Origin: Acidobacteriota bacterium
GTDB lineage: Bacteria > Acidobacteriota > UBA6911 > RPQK01 > JAJDTT01
Direction: 5' to 3'
NCBI GenBank assembly: GCA_022827025.1
Contig: JAJDTT010000182.1
Coordinates: 1-61,076, forward strand
Length of the DNA stretch: 61,076 nt
The notes beneath the pieces were generated by a model. The model was not told the origin of the DNA. It was given only the letters and a program-made list of their open reading frames with translations, and searched no databases. Made by a program: the position numbers and the translations under genes. The first letter of the stretch is position 1. Each line of letters opens with the position of its first letter. Positions 1 through 8,678 of this stretch are shown here, piece after piece.

Positions 1-735
1 AGGACGCCGATCCCAGTCGGCGCCGAGGACGACGCCGCTCCGGACGACGCCGCTCCTGCCGGGTGTCCGGCATTGGAAGTTTCAAAGAAGTCCCCCACCA
101 CCGGGCCTCCGGTGTGATCCCGCGAGAAACTGGGCGGGGATAGTCCGTCAGAGGCGCACACCGCGTTGCCGCTGTCGAACGACTCGTAGGGGCGACCCTT
201 GTGGTCGCCCTCCCCTGAACGGCGCCACCGTGCGCCGGCCATTGCCTGGGCACTACCGAACCGGGGGGGTGGAGCGACGGCGCGTGGAGCGGCGACTTTC
301 TAGTCGCCGACTGGGACCGGCGTCCTTCCGGGCGCCGGGCGTGGCGGCGTGGAGCGGCGACTCAGCCGGGGAGCGATGCGATCCCGCAGGGCACCCACAA
401 GGGGTGCCCCTACGGTCAGCGGGGATTGGTCCGACAGGGCGGCTAGAAACCACCCTTCCAGTGGGCGACTGGAAGTCGCCCCTCCTGGCAAGGAACACGG
501 GGCGCGTGAAACACGCCGCCAAGCGGCGCCCGGAAGGACGCCGGTCCCAGTCGGCGCCGAGGACGACGCCGCTCCGGACGACGCCGCTCCGGACGACGCC
601 GCTCCTGCCGGGTGTCCGGCATTGGAAGTTTCAAAGAAGTCCCCCCTCCTGGCGTCGCGCGCCTCTGTCCACTTCTGTTGTATTGTCGTCCCCCAAGGCA
701 GAACCCAATGGGAGCCCCTCTGGGTGCCGCTTCAG
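1..735. repeat. Composite intergenic repeat region, left end
   Basis: This non-coding stretch is built from several dispersed repeats. Positions 1-96 and 535-645 are direct copies of one unit; they differ in the number of a 15-bp tandem repeat (GGACGACGCCGCTCC), two copies against three. Positions 82-403 match 60731-61076 at the other end of the window in the same orientation. Palindromic elements of the type GTAGGGGCGACC...GGTCGCC lie near 185-212 and 391-414. Imperfect stem units such as GGAGCGGCGACTTTCTAGTCGCC lie around 288-312. Open frames cross the region in several phases but show only repeat-encoded, Arg/Pro-rich sequence, so I see no gene here. Confidence 0.85.
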
Positions 736-3291
736 ATGAACGACCCGATTCGCAATCAACCAGCCTCCGGGATCCGGCTCCGGATCCTCCACCTCCTGGT
801 CCTGTCGGCGTTCACTACGGCGCAGCCCGTCTACGACCTCCTGACCCGGCATCCCGAGTTTCTGCCGGCCCACCAGAGCGAACGGGTGGACATCCTCCTG
901 CTGACTCTGATGCTGTCCCTCCTGTTGCCGGGAGCGGCGGTGGTGGTGATCCGGAGTTTGGCCAGGGTCCATCCGCTGTTGGGCTCCGGGACCTACCTGG
1001 CCCTTCTGGGCCTCCTGACCGCCGGACTCGTCCTCCAGGCACTCAAGAAACTCCCGGTGCCCGAAGGGGCGGCGCTGGTTCTTGCCCTGCTCTCCGGTGC
1101 CGGTTTCGTGCTCGCCTATCGCCGATTTTCGGTGATCAGGACCTGGCTGTCCTATCTGATCCCCGCGGCCGTCCTCTTCCCTCTCCTCTTCCTCCTGGAT
1201 TCTGAGATCCGGAAGCTGATCCTTCCCGCACCGGATTCCCAGGTGGAGACCGGGACCGGCGCCAAAGCGCCCGTCGTGATGGTGATCTTCGACGAGTTCC
1301 CCCTCATCTCGTTGCTCAACGGGGACCGGGAGATCGACTCGAACCTCTTCCCCAACCTGGCCGAGCTGGCGGAAACCTCCTACTGGTTCCGGAACGCGAC
1401 CACCAACAACGAGAGCACCCTGTTGTCGATTCCCGTGATCTTGTCGGGAACCCTGCCCAAGCGGCGCCCTTACCCACTTCCTCTGTATCGCGAATACCCC
1501 AGGAACCTCTTCTCGCTGCTCGCCGGTTCCCACGAACTGAAAATTCGGGAAAACGTCACCGGGTTGAACCCCCGGAGAACACCCGTACCCTTCGTTCCCC
1601 GCTTCCGGCTGCTGGTGGAGGACCTGTCGGTCGCCTATCTCCACCTCCTGCTGCCGGCATCATGGGCCTCGCGATGGCTTCCGCCGGTGACCCAGACCTG
1701 GAACCAGTTCCTGAACCCGGGCGTTCCCGGTCCGCTCCGGCGTACCTGGACGGACTTCCGCGTCGACTGGTCGAGACGGGCCGACCGTTTCCGGAACTTC
1801 GTCGAATCGATTCGGAAGGACGGCCCGCCGGGTCTCCATTTCCTGCACTCCATGCTTCCTCACGCCAGTTGGATCTACCTTCCTTCGGGCAAGTTGTACA
1901 CGCTCTCGGAGCGGCCGGGCGTGGCCGGGGTGGTGGGCCCCAACAACGAGGGTCTCGACGTGAACCAGTGGCTGGACGATCCGTGGCTGGTGATCCAGTC
2001 CTACCAGCGCCACCTCCTGCAGGTCATGTTCCTGGATCGCCTGGTGGGAGAACTGGTCCAGCGGCTTCGTGAGCAGAACCTCTACGACTCCACGCTTCTG
2101 GTCGTCACCGCCGACCACGGAGCCAGCTTCCGTCCCGGCGATTCCCGCCGCCTGGTGACCGCCACCAACTACATGGACATCATTTCCGTCCCGCTGCTCG
2201 TCAAGGCGCCGGGGCAGCAGGAGGGAGTCCTGAGCGACCGCAACGTGGAGAGCATGGACATCCTGCCGACCCTGGTGGAGATGCTGGGCAGCGAAACGGA
2301 CTGGCCGTTGGAGGGCCGGTCGGCCCTGGCCGCCGAGGCGCCGGAACGGCCCGAAAAGATCGTCTACACCGACGACGGCGAAACGTTCTCGTTCGACTCC
2401 CGCCTGGAGGCGCGCTGGGAGAGCCTCGACCGGAAGCTGGCGCTCTTCGGCGGCGTAAACGGTGAACTCTCGAAGCGCGATCTCTACCGGATCGGACCCC
2501 ATGCCGAACTGGTGGGCCGGCGAACGGACGCGTTGATCCAAGGGCAATCGGACCTGGCCGTGGAGGTCGACGGCAGCCACCTGTTCCGGCAGGTCGACCT
2601 CGACTCCACCTTCCTGCTGTCACGAATCTCGGGAAGGGTTCTCGGAGGGCAGGTCTCCCGGACCGGCCGCACCCTCGCCGTCGGCGTCAACGGCACCGTC
2701 CGCGCAGTGACCCGCACCTCACAACTGGACGGAGAGACCATCTTCTCGGCCATCGTTCCGGAAACGGCCTTCCGGGACGGCAGCAACCAGGTCCGAATCT
2801 ACGAAACGCGCCGAACCGAATCCGGCCTCGCACTCCTGCCCGTGGAAATTCCCGCCCCCGCTTCCTACCGGCTGGATGCGTCCGCGAAAGAAACCCTTCT
2901 GGTGACGCCGGAAGGGACGGAAATCCCGATCGGCGACCCGGGCGTCACCGGGTGGGTCGTCTCGCGGCTGAGTCCGGACCGAAGCCGGATTTTCGTCGGT
3001 GGTTGGGGGGCCGACGTGGAGAACCGCGTCCTCGCGCGATCCATCGTGTTGTTTCGGGACGGAGAATTCCTGTATGCCGGGCGCACCGGCCGCTACCGGC
3101 GCGACGTCGTCAGGACCTACGGCAGCTCGGAGATCGACAACAGCGGCTACCTGTACGAATTCTCCCTGCTCGACTTCCCCGATCCTTCAGACACGGAGAT
3201 CCGCGTCTTCATCCATTCCCAGGACGGGCGGGCGTCCGAGACCAACTATCCCCCGCCCGGCAACACCACCAACTGGCACTTCCGGCGTTGA
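736..3291 (+). CDS. Membrane-anchored sulfatase-like (alkaline phosphatase superfamily) protein
   Basis: 851 residues. The first ~160 residues hold about five hydrophobic segments. An alkaline-phosphatase-superfamily domain follows, starting near residue 175 (VVMVIFDEFP, the usual first metal-binding Asp region). A Thr/Ser-rich nucleophile region (NNESTLLSIPVILSG) and a distal VTADHG metal motif are also visible. The last ~300 residues have no recognised domain. The architecture resembles sulfatase or phosphoethanolamine/LTA-synthase-like transferases that act on the outer face of the membrane; the substrate cannot be told. The frame is open upstream to 349, but that part is encoded by dispersed repeats, so I place the start at the ATG at 736. 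Dispersed repeats follow directly. Confidence 0.8.
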   Translation: MNDPIRNQPASGIRLRILHLLVLSAFTTAQPVYDLLTRHPEFLPAHQSERVDILLLTLMLSLLLPGAAVVVIRSLARVHPLLGSGTYLALLGLLTAGLVLQALKKLPVPEGAALVLALLSGAGFVLAYRRFSVIRTWLSYLIPAAVLFPLLFLLDSEIRKLILPAPDSQVETGTGAKAPVVMVIFDEFPLISLLNGDREIDSNLFPNLAELAETSYWFRNATTNNESTLLSIPVILSGTLPKRRPYPLPLYREYPRNLFSLLAGSHELKIRENVTGLNPRRTPVPFVPRFRLLVEDLSVAYLHLLLPASWASRWLPPVTQTWNQFLNPGVPGPLRRTWTDFRVDWSRRADRFRNFVESIRKDGPPGLHFLHSMLPHASWIYLPSGKLYTLSERPGVAGVVGPNNEGLDVNQWLDDPWLVIQSYQRHLLQVMFLDRLVGELVQRLREQNLYDSTLLVVTADHGASFRPGDSRRLVTATNYMDIISVPLLVKAPGQQEGVLSDRNVESMDILPTLVEMLGSETDWPLEGRSALAAEAPERPEKIVYTDDGETFSFDSRLEARWESLDRKLALFGGVNGELSKRDLYRIGPHAELVGRRTDALIQGQSDLAVEVDGSHLFRQVDLDSTFLLSRISGRVLGGQVSRTGRTLAVGVNGTVRAVTRTSQLDGETIFSAIVPETAFRDGSNQVRIYETRRTESGLALLPVEIPAPASYRLDASAKETLLVTPEGTEIPIGDPGVTGWVVSRLSPDRSRIFVGGWGADVENRVLARSIVLFRDGEFLYAGRTGRYRRDVVRTYGSSEIDNSGYLYEFSLLDFPDPSDTEIRVFIHSQDGRASETNYPPPGNTTNWHFRR

Positions 3292-3375
3292 GGAGCGGCG
3301 ATTTCCAATCGCCAAAAGGACCGGCGGTTTCCAGCCGCCGATCAAGGGGTTCGAGGGACGCTAGTCCCCTCTCTA
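3292..3375. repeat. Short stem-type dispersed repeats
   Basis: Two adjacent imperfect palindromes (GAGCGGCGATTTCCAATCGCC and CGGCGGTTTCCAGCCGCC) fill the gap between two convergent genes. The same unit type occurs at the window ends and at 9705-9800. Their position between gene ends suggests they may act as transcript terminators, which is inference. Confidence 0.6.
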
Positions 3376-3387
3376 CACCTTTCGCAG

Positions 3388-4149
3388 CTACAACAGCAGA
3401 TCCCTGACCAGCGGCGCCCGTCTCTTGCTGACGATGAACTCAAGACCGTTGGTCAGGATCAGAAGCCAGCGGCGGCTGCTCAGGGCACTCATCTTTCGAA
3501 TCCGATTCGTGTTCACCAGCACGCTTCGGTGAACACTTTGAAACTGGGTCCCACGAAGGCGTTCCTCAAGACGGCCCAGGCTGTGCACGGACCGGAATTT
3601 CCTTCGTGCGGTGAGAATCCAGACGATCTCTCCGTCGGCCTGCAGCGCGTAGACGTCGTCCAGGTCCAACAGGTAGTAGTCCAACCCGCGGCGAGCCACC
3701 AGCTTGGCGACCGTCCGGGTTTCGCGCCTGTCAAGAGCGGCCAAGGTTCGTTCCACTCTGAGGGCGCTCTCCCGGGGCCTGCGCCGGGATCGGCGGGATC
3801 GGTCGACGGCCATCCGGAGACGGTCCTCGCTGACCGGCTTGAGCAGGTAGTCCACGGCCCCGACCTCGAAGGCGTCGAGGGCATATTCGGAGTATGCGGT
3901 CACGAACACGATGGACGGCAGGGGACCGCTGAGGCGACGGATCACCTCGAATCCGTCGATGACCGGCATCTGGATGTCCAGGAGCACCAAGTCCGGCTGA
4001 AGCTCGCGGATTTGCCGCAACGCCGTCTCCCCGCTGTCCGCTTCGCCCACGACATGGACGTTTTCCAAGTGGGACAGCCCGTCCAGAAGCACCCGGCGGG
4101 CCAGCGGCTCGTCGTCCACGACCAGTACGCTCAATCTCTTCACGGGCAC
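3388..4149 (-). CDS. LytTR-family response regulator
   Basis: 253 residues. Residues ~5-120 are a receiver domain with the acidic pair after the first strand (VDDEPLAR), the phosphoacceptor Asp in LVLLDIQMP, and the Thr (FVTAYS) and Lys (LLKPVSE) switch residues. Residues ~150-250 are a LytTR DNA-binding domain (VYALQADGEIVWI, then FQSVHRSVLVN). It is transcribed divergently from a LytS-type kinase that begins 141 bp away, so the two almost certainly form one two-component system sharing a bidirectional regulatory region. Such pairs usually control cell-surface or secretion genes; no target can be read here. Confidence 0.93.
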   Translation of the reverse strand: MPVKRLSVLVVDDEPLARRVLLDGLSHLENVHVVGEADSGETALRQIRELQPDLVLLDIQMPVIDGFEVIRRLSGPLPSIVFVTAYSEYALDAFEVGAVDYLLKPVSEDRLRMAVDRSRRSRRRPRESALRVERTLAALDRRETRTVAKLVARRGLDYYLLDLDDVYALQADGEIVWILTARRKFRSVHSLGRLEERLRGTQFQSVHRSVLVNTNRIRKMSALSSRRWLLILTNGLEFIVSKRRAPLVRDLLL

Positions 4150-4290
4150 GGATCAATCCTCTTCAGACGCCGCCCCGGCGCCATCGATCCCGGATTCTAC
4201 CAGTTGTTCCTACGGGCGCCGGACCTCAGGCCTCGCCTCAGAGCACAAGAAGATTGGTTCCTGGCGCTCATAGTAGACTGCTCTCAACCG

Positions 4291-6177
4291 ATGCAAGGGA
4301 ACCTCCCACTCATTATCAATGCGCTGGGACACGCCGCGGGCGTCATCATCTTCGGCGCATTCCTATGCCTGCTGTGGCTGGGACGGCGACGGGATCCGGG
4401 AGGAGATTTCGCGGTGCCGGCCATGGCGGCCACCTTGGCCCTTCTCTGGAATACCCTGTCTCTGACGGTCCTGACCACCGTCGAACTCGGAGGTGGTTAC
4501 ACGCCAATCGCCGTGGCCTTGAGTTTCGCGGTTCTGAGTCTGCTTCCGGGCGTCCTGCTCCATCTCTCCTTGGGTGCCGGCCAACGCTGGATCCTCGTTT
4601 GCGGGTACCTGCTGTCCTTGACCGCGGTGGTCAGCCACCTGGCGGAATTGTTCGGAGGGAGCGAAGCCTCGCACCGATTCGGACTGCTCCTGATCACATT
4701 CGGATTCGGTGCGCTTTCTCTCCTCGCCGCCTCGGGTCTGGCCCGCGAGAAGCGCCGGCTCAAAGGCGCCAGTCTGCGCGCACTTGCAGCCATGGCGCTC
4801 TTTTTCTTCGCGGTTTCCTTCATTCACTTCGGTTCAAGTCACGGGTCCGATGCCTGGGCCCACGAAATTGTCTTGCACCATGCCGGAATCCCTCTGGCTC
4901 TCATCATTCTCCTGCAAGGTCACCGACTGCTGCTGCTGGACGTGTTCGTGCGGTTTCTCGTCAATGCCCTGACGGCGGCCGTAGCGGCGATTCTGCTGCT
5001 GGGACTCGCCGGATTGCTGGGTCTGCTGGAGCCCAAGTCGAACGATCCGTTCGCGCAGTCCATCCTGATCGTCGCGGGAGGGTTGGCCCTGGTGGCCTTT
5101 CCGGCGATACGGAAGCGCGTCCAGAATCGCCTGGAAACCACCATTTTCCGGCGAGGCGATCCGGAACGGGCACTCGGGGAGATCCGTGCTTGTCTTGAGG
5201 ACAACGAAGGCCACGAGGAATCTCTGGACCGCGCAGGTGAGGTGATGGCCCGTTTCGCCAACGCGGAGCGCTGGCAGGTCGTGGAAGATGGGACCAGAAG
5301 CGGGAAGAACTTGATTCGGACTCGGATTCGGCCGGACCGGGAAACTGACGGCAGGTCTAAACGCCATCGCTGGGCGGAAGTGGAAGTTCCCGTTCGAACC
5401 AGCGGCGAGGAGACTTGCCGTCTGCTGCTGGGTCGGCGGCGGGGCGGAAACCGATATCTGAGCCGGGATCTGGAAGATCTGGAACGGCTCTCCAACGAGC
5501 TCTCCGACCAATTGGAGCGCAGGCGCCGGACCGAACTCAATCGGCTGGTGGCCGAGGCGGAGCTGGACGCCCTCCGGGCCCAGATCAACCCCCATTTTCT
5601 GTTCAATTCCCTGAACGCGCTGTACGCCACCATCCCCCGGTCGGCGGTGGATGCCAGGAACACCCTGGTCAGCCTGGCGGAGATCTTTCGATATTCGTTG
5701 CAGGGCGATCGTCAGTTCGTTTCCCTGGAACAAGAGCTTCGCATTGTTCGGGCCTATCTCCAGGTCGAGCGGTTGCGGCTGGGAGAACGGCTGCAGACCA
5801 GTATCCACGCCGCCGAAGATACTTTGCAGCTCAAGGTTCCGGTCCTTTCCATTCAGCCGCTCGTGGAGAATGCCGTGAAGCACGGCGTCAGCTCAGGGAC
5901 CGGGGCCGGCACGGTTCGGATCGAGTCTCGGATCGCAGGAGACACGTTGCAGGTGATCATCTCCGACGACGGGCCGGGCTTCCCCCCGTCGGGTGCGCCA
6001 AACGGCGCCCACGGCTTGAAAAACGTACGACGACGCCTCCGCCTCTGTTATGGAGAGAGAGGAACTCTGAAGATCGCTTCACCAGCCGCCGGAGCGGAAG
6101 TTTCACTGACGATCCCCATGACGAGCGACCACCCCCCGAGTCCCGATCCGGATTACGGCCGCCGGAAAGTGAGCTGA
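4291..6177 (+). CDS. LytS-type membrane sensor histidine kinase
   Basis: 628 residues. The N-terminal ~290 residues carry about eight hydrophobic helices. A linker of ~100 residues follows. Then comes a His_kinase (LytS/YehU class) dimerisation motif, QINPHFLFNSLNAL, with the phosphoacceptor His at about residue 435. A HATPase domain follows with N box (LVENAVKHG), G1 box (DDGPGF) and G2-like GLKNVRRRL. It lies head-to-head with the LytTR regulator at 3388-4149. The frame stays open upstream into the antisense of that regulator; I chose the ATG at 4291 because the membrane segments start there and it leaves a normal divergent intergenic region. Confidence 0.92.
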   Translation: MQGNLPLIINALGHAAGVIIFGAFLCLLWLGRRRDPGGDFAVPAMAATLALLWNTLSLTVLTTVELGGGYTPIAVALSFAVLSLLPGVLLHLSLGAGQRWILVCGYLLSLTAVVSHLAELFGGSEASHRFGLLLITFGFGALSLLAASGLAREKRRLKGASLRALAAMALFFFAVSFIHFGSSHGSDAWAHEIVLHHAGIPLALIILLQGHRLLLLDVFVRFLVNALTAAVAAILLLGLAGLLGLLEPKSNDPFAQSILIVAGGLALVAFPAIRKRVQNRLETTIFRRGDPERALGEIRACLEDNEGHEESLDRAGEVMARFANAERWQVVEDGTRSGKNLIRTRIRPDRETDGRSKRHRWAEVEVPVRTSGEETCRLLLGRRRGGNRYLSRDLEDLERLSNELSDQLERRRRTELNRLVAEAELDALRAQINPHFLFNSLNALYATIPRSAVDARNTLVSLAEIFRYSLQGDRQFVSLEQELRIVRAYLQVERLRLGERLQTSIHAAEDTLQLKVPVLSIQPLVENAVKHGVSSGTGAGTVRIESRIAGDTLQVIISDDGPGFPPSGAPNGAHGLKNVRRRLRLCYGERGTLKIASPAAGAEVSLTIPMTSDHPPSPDPDYGRRKVS

Positions 6178-6205
6178 CGAACCGCGTCAACACCGGTCGC
6201 GGATC

Positions 6206-7891
6206 TCAGAGATCACCCGTCCGGAACTGCTCCGCCAGATAGTCGCTGGACCGCCAGGCGATGGCCAGAATGGTTTCGGTAGGATTCTGGCAGGCGGAGC
6301 TGGGCCAGCAACCGCCGTCCATGACGAACAGGTTCGAAATCTCGTGGGCCTGGCAGAACTGGTTCAGGACGCTGGTCCGGGGATCGTCGCCCATCCGGGT
6401 GGTCCCCATCTCGTGGATGATCCGCCCGGGAGCGCTCAGGGACTTGTCCTCGCTGAGGATCTCGGCGCCGGCCTCGTGCATGAGCTCCTGCAGATTCTGA
6501 AAGGCGTCGTCCAGCATGTGGTAGTCGTTGTCGGTCCGCTTGTAGTGAAACTTCAGGACCGGGATTCCCCACGCGTCCACCACTTCCCGGTCGATCTCCA
6601 CGTAGCTGTCGAAGATCTGGAGCGCCTCTCCCCGAGCGTAGACCCGGACCACCGCCGGGTGCAGCTCCTTGATCCTTTTCTTGTAGCCGGCTCCGAACCC
6701 GCCGATCAGGTCCGCGTGCCGAGGGAAGACATTACTGCCCCCCTTGACCATGATGGCGTAGCCGCGAATGAACTTGGGATGGCGGGTTCCCAGATTGCTG
6801 TACCGGGGAATGTAGGAACCGTTCGCCTTGCCGTCGTCGTTGCGGATCTTCGACCCCACCAGCTCCGGCAGGACTCCGATCACCTGGCCGGCGGTGAAGT
6901 GATCGGTCAGGTAGTGTCCCAGGACGCCGCTGCCGTTGGCCATGCCTTGAGGGTGGAATCGGGAGACCGAATTGAGCAGGATGCGGGTCGACTCCAGCGT
7001 GCCGGCGGCCAGCACCACCACCTTGGCGCGAACCTTCCGCTCCACTTTGCTCTTCCGGTCGATGTAGGAGACGCCCCGGACCCGGCCCTCCTTGTCCACC
7101 ACCACCTCCCGGACCACGGCGTCGGTCAGCAGGGTCAGGTTTCCCGTCTTGGCGGCGTCGGGAAGGGTGACGGCGATGCTGGAGAAGAAGGCCCCGATAT
7201 CGCATCCGGAGCCGCAGCTTCCGCAGTAGTGGCAGGGCGGCCGTCCCCGGTGATACCGGCTCAACTGGGCCGTCCTGAGGGCCGTCATGCGCCAGCCTTT
7301 CCGGGCCGCCGCCTTCCGGATCAGATGCTCGAAGCAGTTGTAGGCGAAGGGAGGCAGGAACCGTCCGTCGGGAATCTGGGGCAGACCCTCCTTGAACCCC
7401 TGGATCCCCACGTAATCCTCGACCTTGTCGTAGTAGGGCGCCAGATCCTGGTAGGAGAAGGGCCAGTCCACCCCGAAACCGTCGATGCTCGCCGCCTTGA
7501 AGTCGAACTCGGCCAGGCGGAAGGACTGGCGTCCCCAGTGCAGGGTCCGTCCCCCCAGAATCCGGGAACGTCCCGTCCACTTGTAGGGCTTATCCGGACC
7601 CCTCGTGGGAGCGTTGGTGTAGGGATGCTCGCTCTCCTTGGTGTAGTAGCCGGAAAACGGAGTCTGCTCCCGCGCCGCCAGCAGGCCGTCCTTCCGGATG
7701 ACCCGGGGATTGCCCCGTCCCCGAAATGGGAAATCGTAGGGCATGGCATGGGTCAGGAAGTCGGTGTTCTTGATGGAGGGTCCGGCCTCCAGCACCACCA
7801 CCTCCAACCCATGCTCGGTCAGGACCTTGGCCGCCATGCCTCCGGCGGCGCCGCTGCCGACGACCAGGACATCGTATTCGCGCTGGGCCAT
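6206..7891 (-). CDS. GMC-family FAD oxidoreductase
   Basis: 561 residues. The N-terminus has the FAD-binding dinucleotide fold (LVVGSGAAGGMAA, ending in an acidic VVLEAG). The C-terminus has the GMC catalytic segment (MGTTRMGDDP) and the closing FAD motif (NPTETILAIAWR). A Cys-rich loop, CHYCGSCGSGC, sits near residues 215-230; it is seen in the membrane-associated gluconate/sugar dehydrogenase branch and may bind a metal or form disulfides. The gene lies 13 bp downstream of a gluconate 2-dehydrogenase subunit 3-like gene on the same strand, so the two probably form a periplasm-facing polyol or sugar-acid dehydrogenase. The usual cytochrome c partner is not in this window. Confidence 0.9.
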   Translation of the reverse strand: MAQREYDVLVVGSGAAGGMAAKVLTEHGLEVVVLEAGPSIKNTDFLTHAMPYDFPFRGRGNPRVIRKDGLLAAREQTPFSGYYTKESEHPYTNAPTRGPDKPYKWTGRSRILGGRTLHWGRQSFRLAEFDFKAASIDGFGVDWPFSYQDLAPYYDKVEDYVGIQGFKEGLPQIPDGRFLPPFAYNCFEHLIRKAAARKGWRMTALRTAQLSRYHRGRPPCHYCGSCGSGCDIGAFFSSIAVTLPDAAKTGNLTLLTDAVVREVVVDKEGRVRGVSYIDRKSKVERKVRAKVVVLAAGTLESTRILLNSVSRFHPQGMANGSGVLGHYLTDHFTAGQVIGVLPELVGSKIRNDDGKANGSYIPRYSNLGTRHPKFIRGYAIMVKGGSNVFPRHADLIGGFGAGYKKRIKELHPAVVRVYARGEALQIFDSYVEIDREVVDAWGIPVLKFHYKRTDNDYHMLDDAFQNLQELMHEAGAEILSEDKSLSAPGRIIHEMGTTRMGDDPRTSVLNQFCQAHEISNLFVMDGGCWPSSACQNPTETILAIAWRSSDYLAEQFRTGDL

Positions 7892-7904
7892 TGCCGAACC
7901 TCGA

Positions 7905-8507
7905 CTAATCTTCGTCCCCGTGATGGCCGGGATGGGGGCAACCCTCCCATTCCGCCAAGACCTGCTTTCCCTGGTACCCCAATTCCTGGTGGATGCCCTC
8001 GCGGGAGGTGTAGTAGGCGAACACGGTTCTCCGGCGCAGGTCCCGGAAGAAGCGGTGTCCCGTCCCTCCCTCAGGTTGATCCGCTTCCGGATCCGCGAGC
8101 CGGCTCAGGAGCGCCTCCTGGTCCCCGGGGGAAAGCCGGACAAACGCCTTGCGGTGCCGGACGCGGCTGAGGCGGTCGACCTCCGACAGTCCTTCGAGAA
8201 ATGTCTTCCGGACCTGATCGGTCTCGTGACTCAAGACCAGGTCGATGTGTTCGTGGACCCGGGCGGCTCTGGCCCCGGGGGTGTCGGTCTCCGGGATGAT
8301 GAGTTCGGCGAGCGTGGCCAACAGCTCCACTTGGGCGGACGTCAGAAAACCGGGTTTCCAGCCCTCGGCCGCGCCTCGAGCGGCCGCTGCAGCCGGTCCC
8401 GCGGCGGATCCCGCCATCGGCACCGATGCAGCCAGTTGCACCAGCCCTGAAGAGCCGACCGCCATCGTCTTGAGGGCGTCTCTGCGTCGAATCCGCTTCG
8501 CCGTCAT
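7905..8507 (-). CDS. Gluconate 2-dehydrogenase subunit 3 family protein, Tat-exported
   Basis: 200 residues. It begins with a twin-arginine type signal (RIRRRDALKTMAVGSSG) and an Ala-rich hydrophobic stretch. The mature part has the small-subunit pattern, including a LAELIIPETDTPGA segment near residue 75 that is characteristic of the gluconate 2-dehydrogenase subunit 3 family. It precedes the GMC oxidoreductase by 13 bp, the usual order for this pair. The small subunit normally escorts the FAD subunit through the Tat system and stabilises it. The frame is open further upstream, but the Tat signal fixes the start at the ATG at 8507. Confidence 0.88.
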   Translation of the reverse strand: MTAKRIRRRDALKTMAVGSSGLVQLAASVPMAGSAAGPAAAAARGAAEGWKPGFLTSAQVELLATLAELIIPETDTPGARAARVHEHIDLVLSHETDQVRKTFLEGLSEVDRLSRVRHRKAFVRLSPGDQEALLSRLADPEADQPEGGTGHRFFRDLRRRTVFAYYTSREGIHQELGYQGKQVLAEWEGCPHPGHHGDED

Positions 8508-8678
8508 GGGCCAGCCTCCTGCTACCAGGATAGTGCGGATCGTCGTTTCAGGATAGTCGGGAGGTGAAATCCCGCACCCATTTGACCTCCTTCCGGACCG
8601 TGGCAAAAGTCGCGACAGGCTGGTAACGTTGGCTCTCCCGAATCGCAAGCGAGAGTGACCAACCAGGAGCAAGTCCAG

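Noticed and set aside
1-735. Possible CRISPR array in the repeat-rich left end
   Set aside because: Units are irregular in length and spacing, palindromic and dispersed through the genome segment; there are no uniform spacers or cas genes.
230-739. Open frames across the left repeat region, including an N-terminal extension of the sulfatase-like protein from 349
   Set aside because: The encoded sequence is produced by dispersed repeats in several phases and is Arg/Pro/Thr-rich; the real protein starts at 736.
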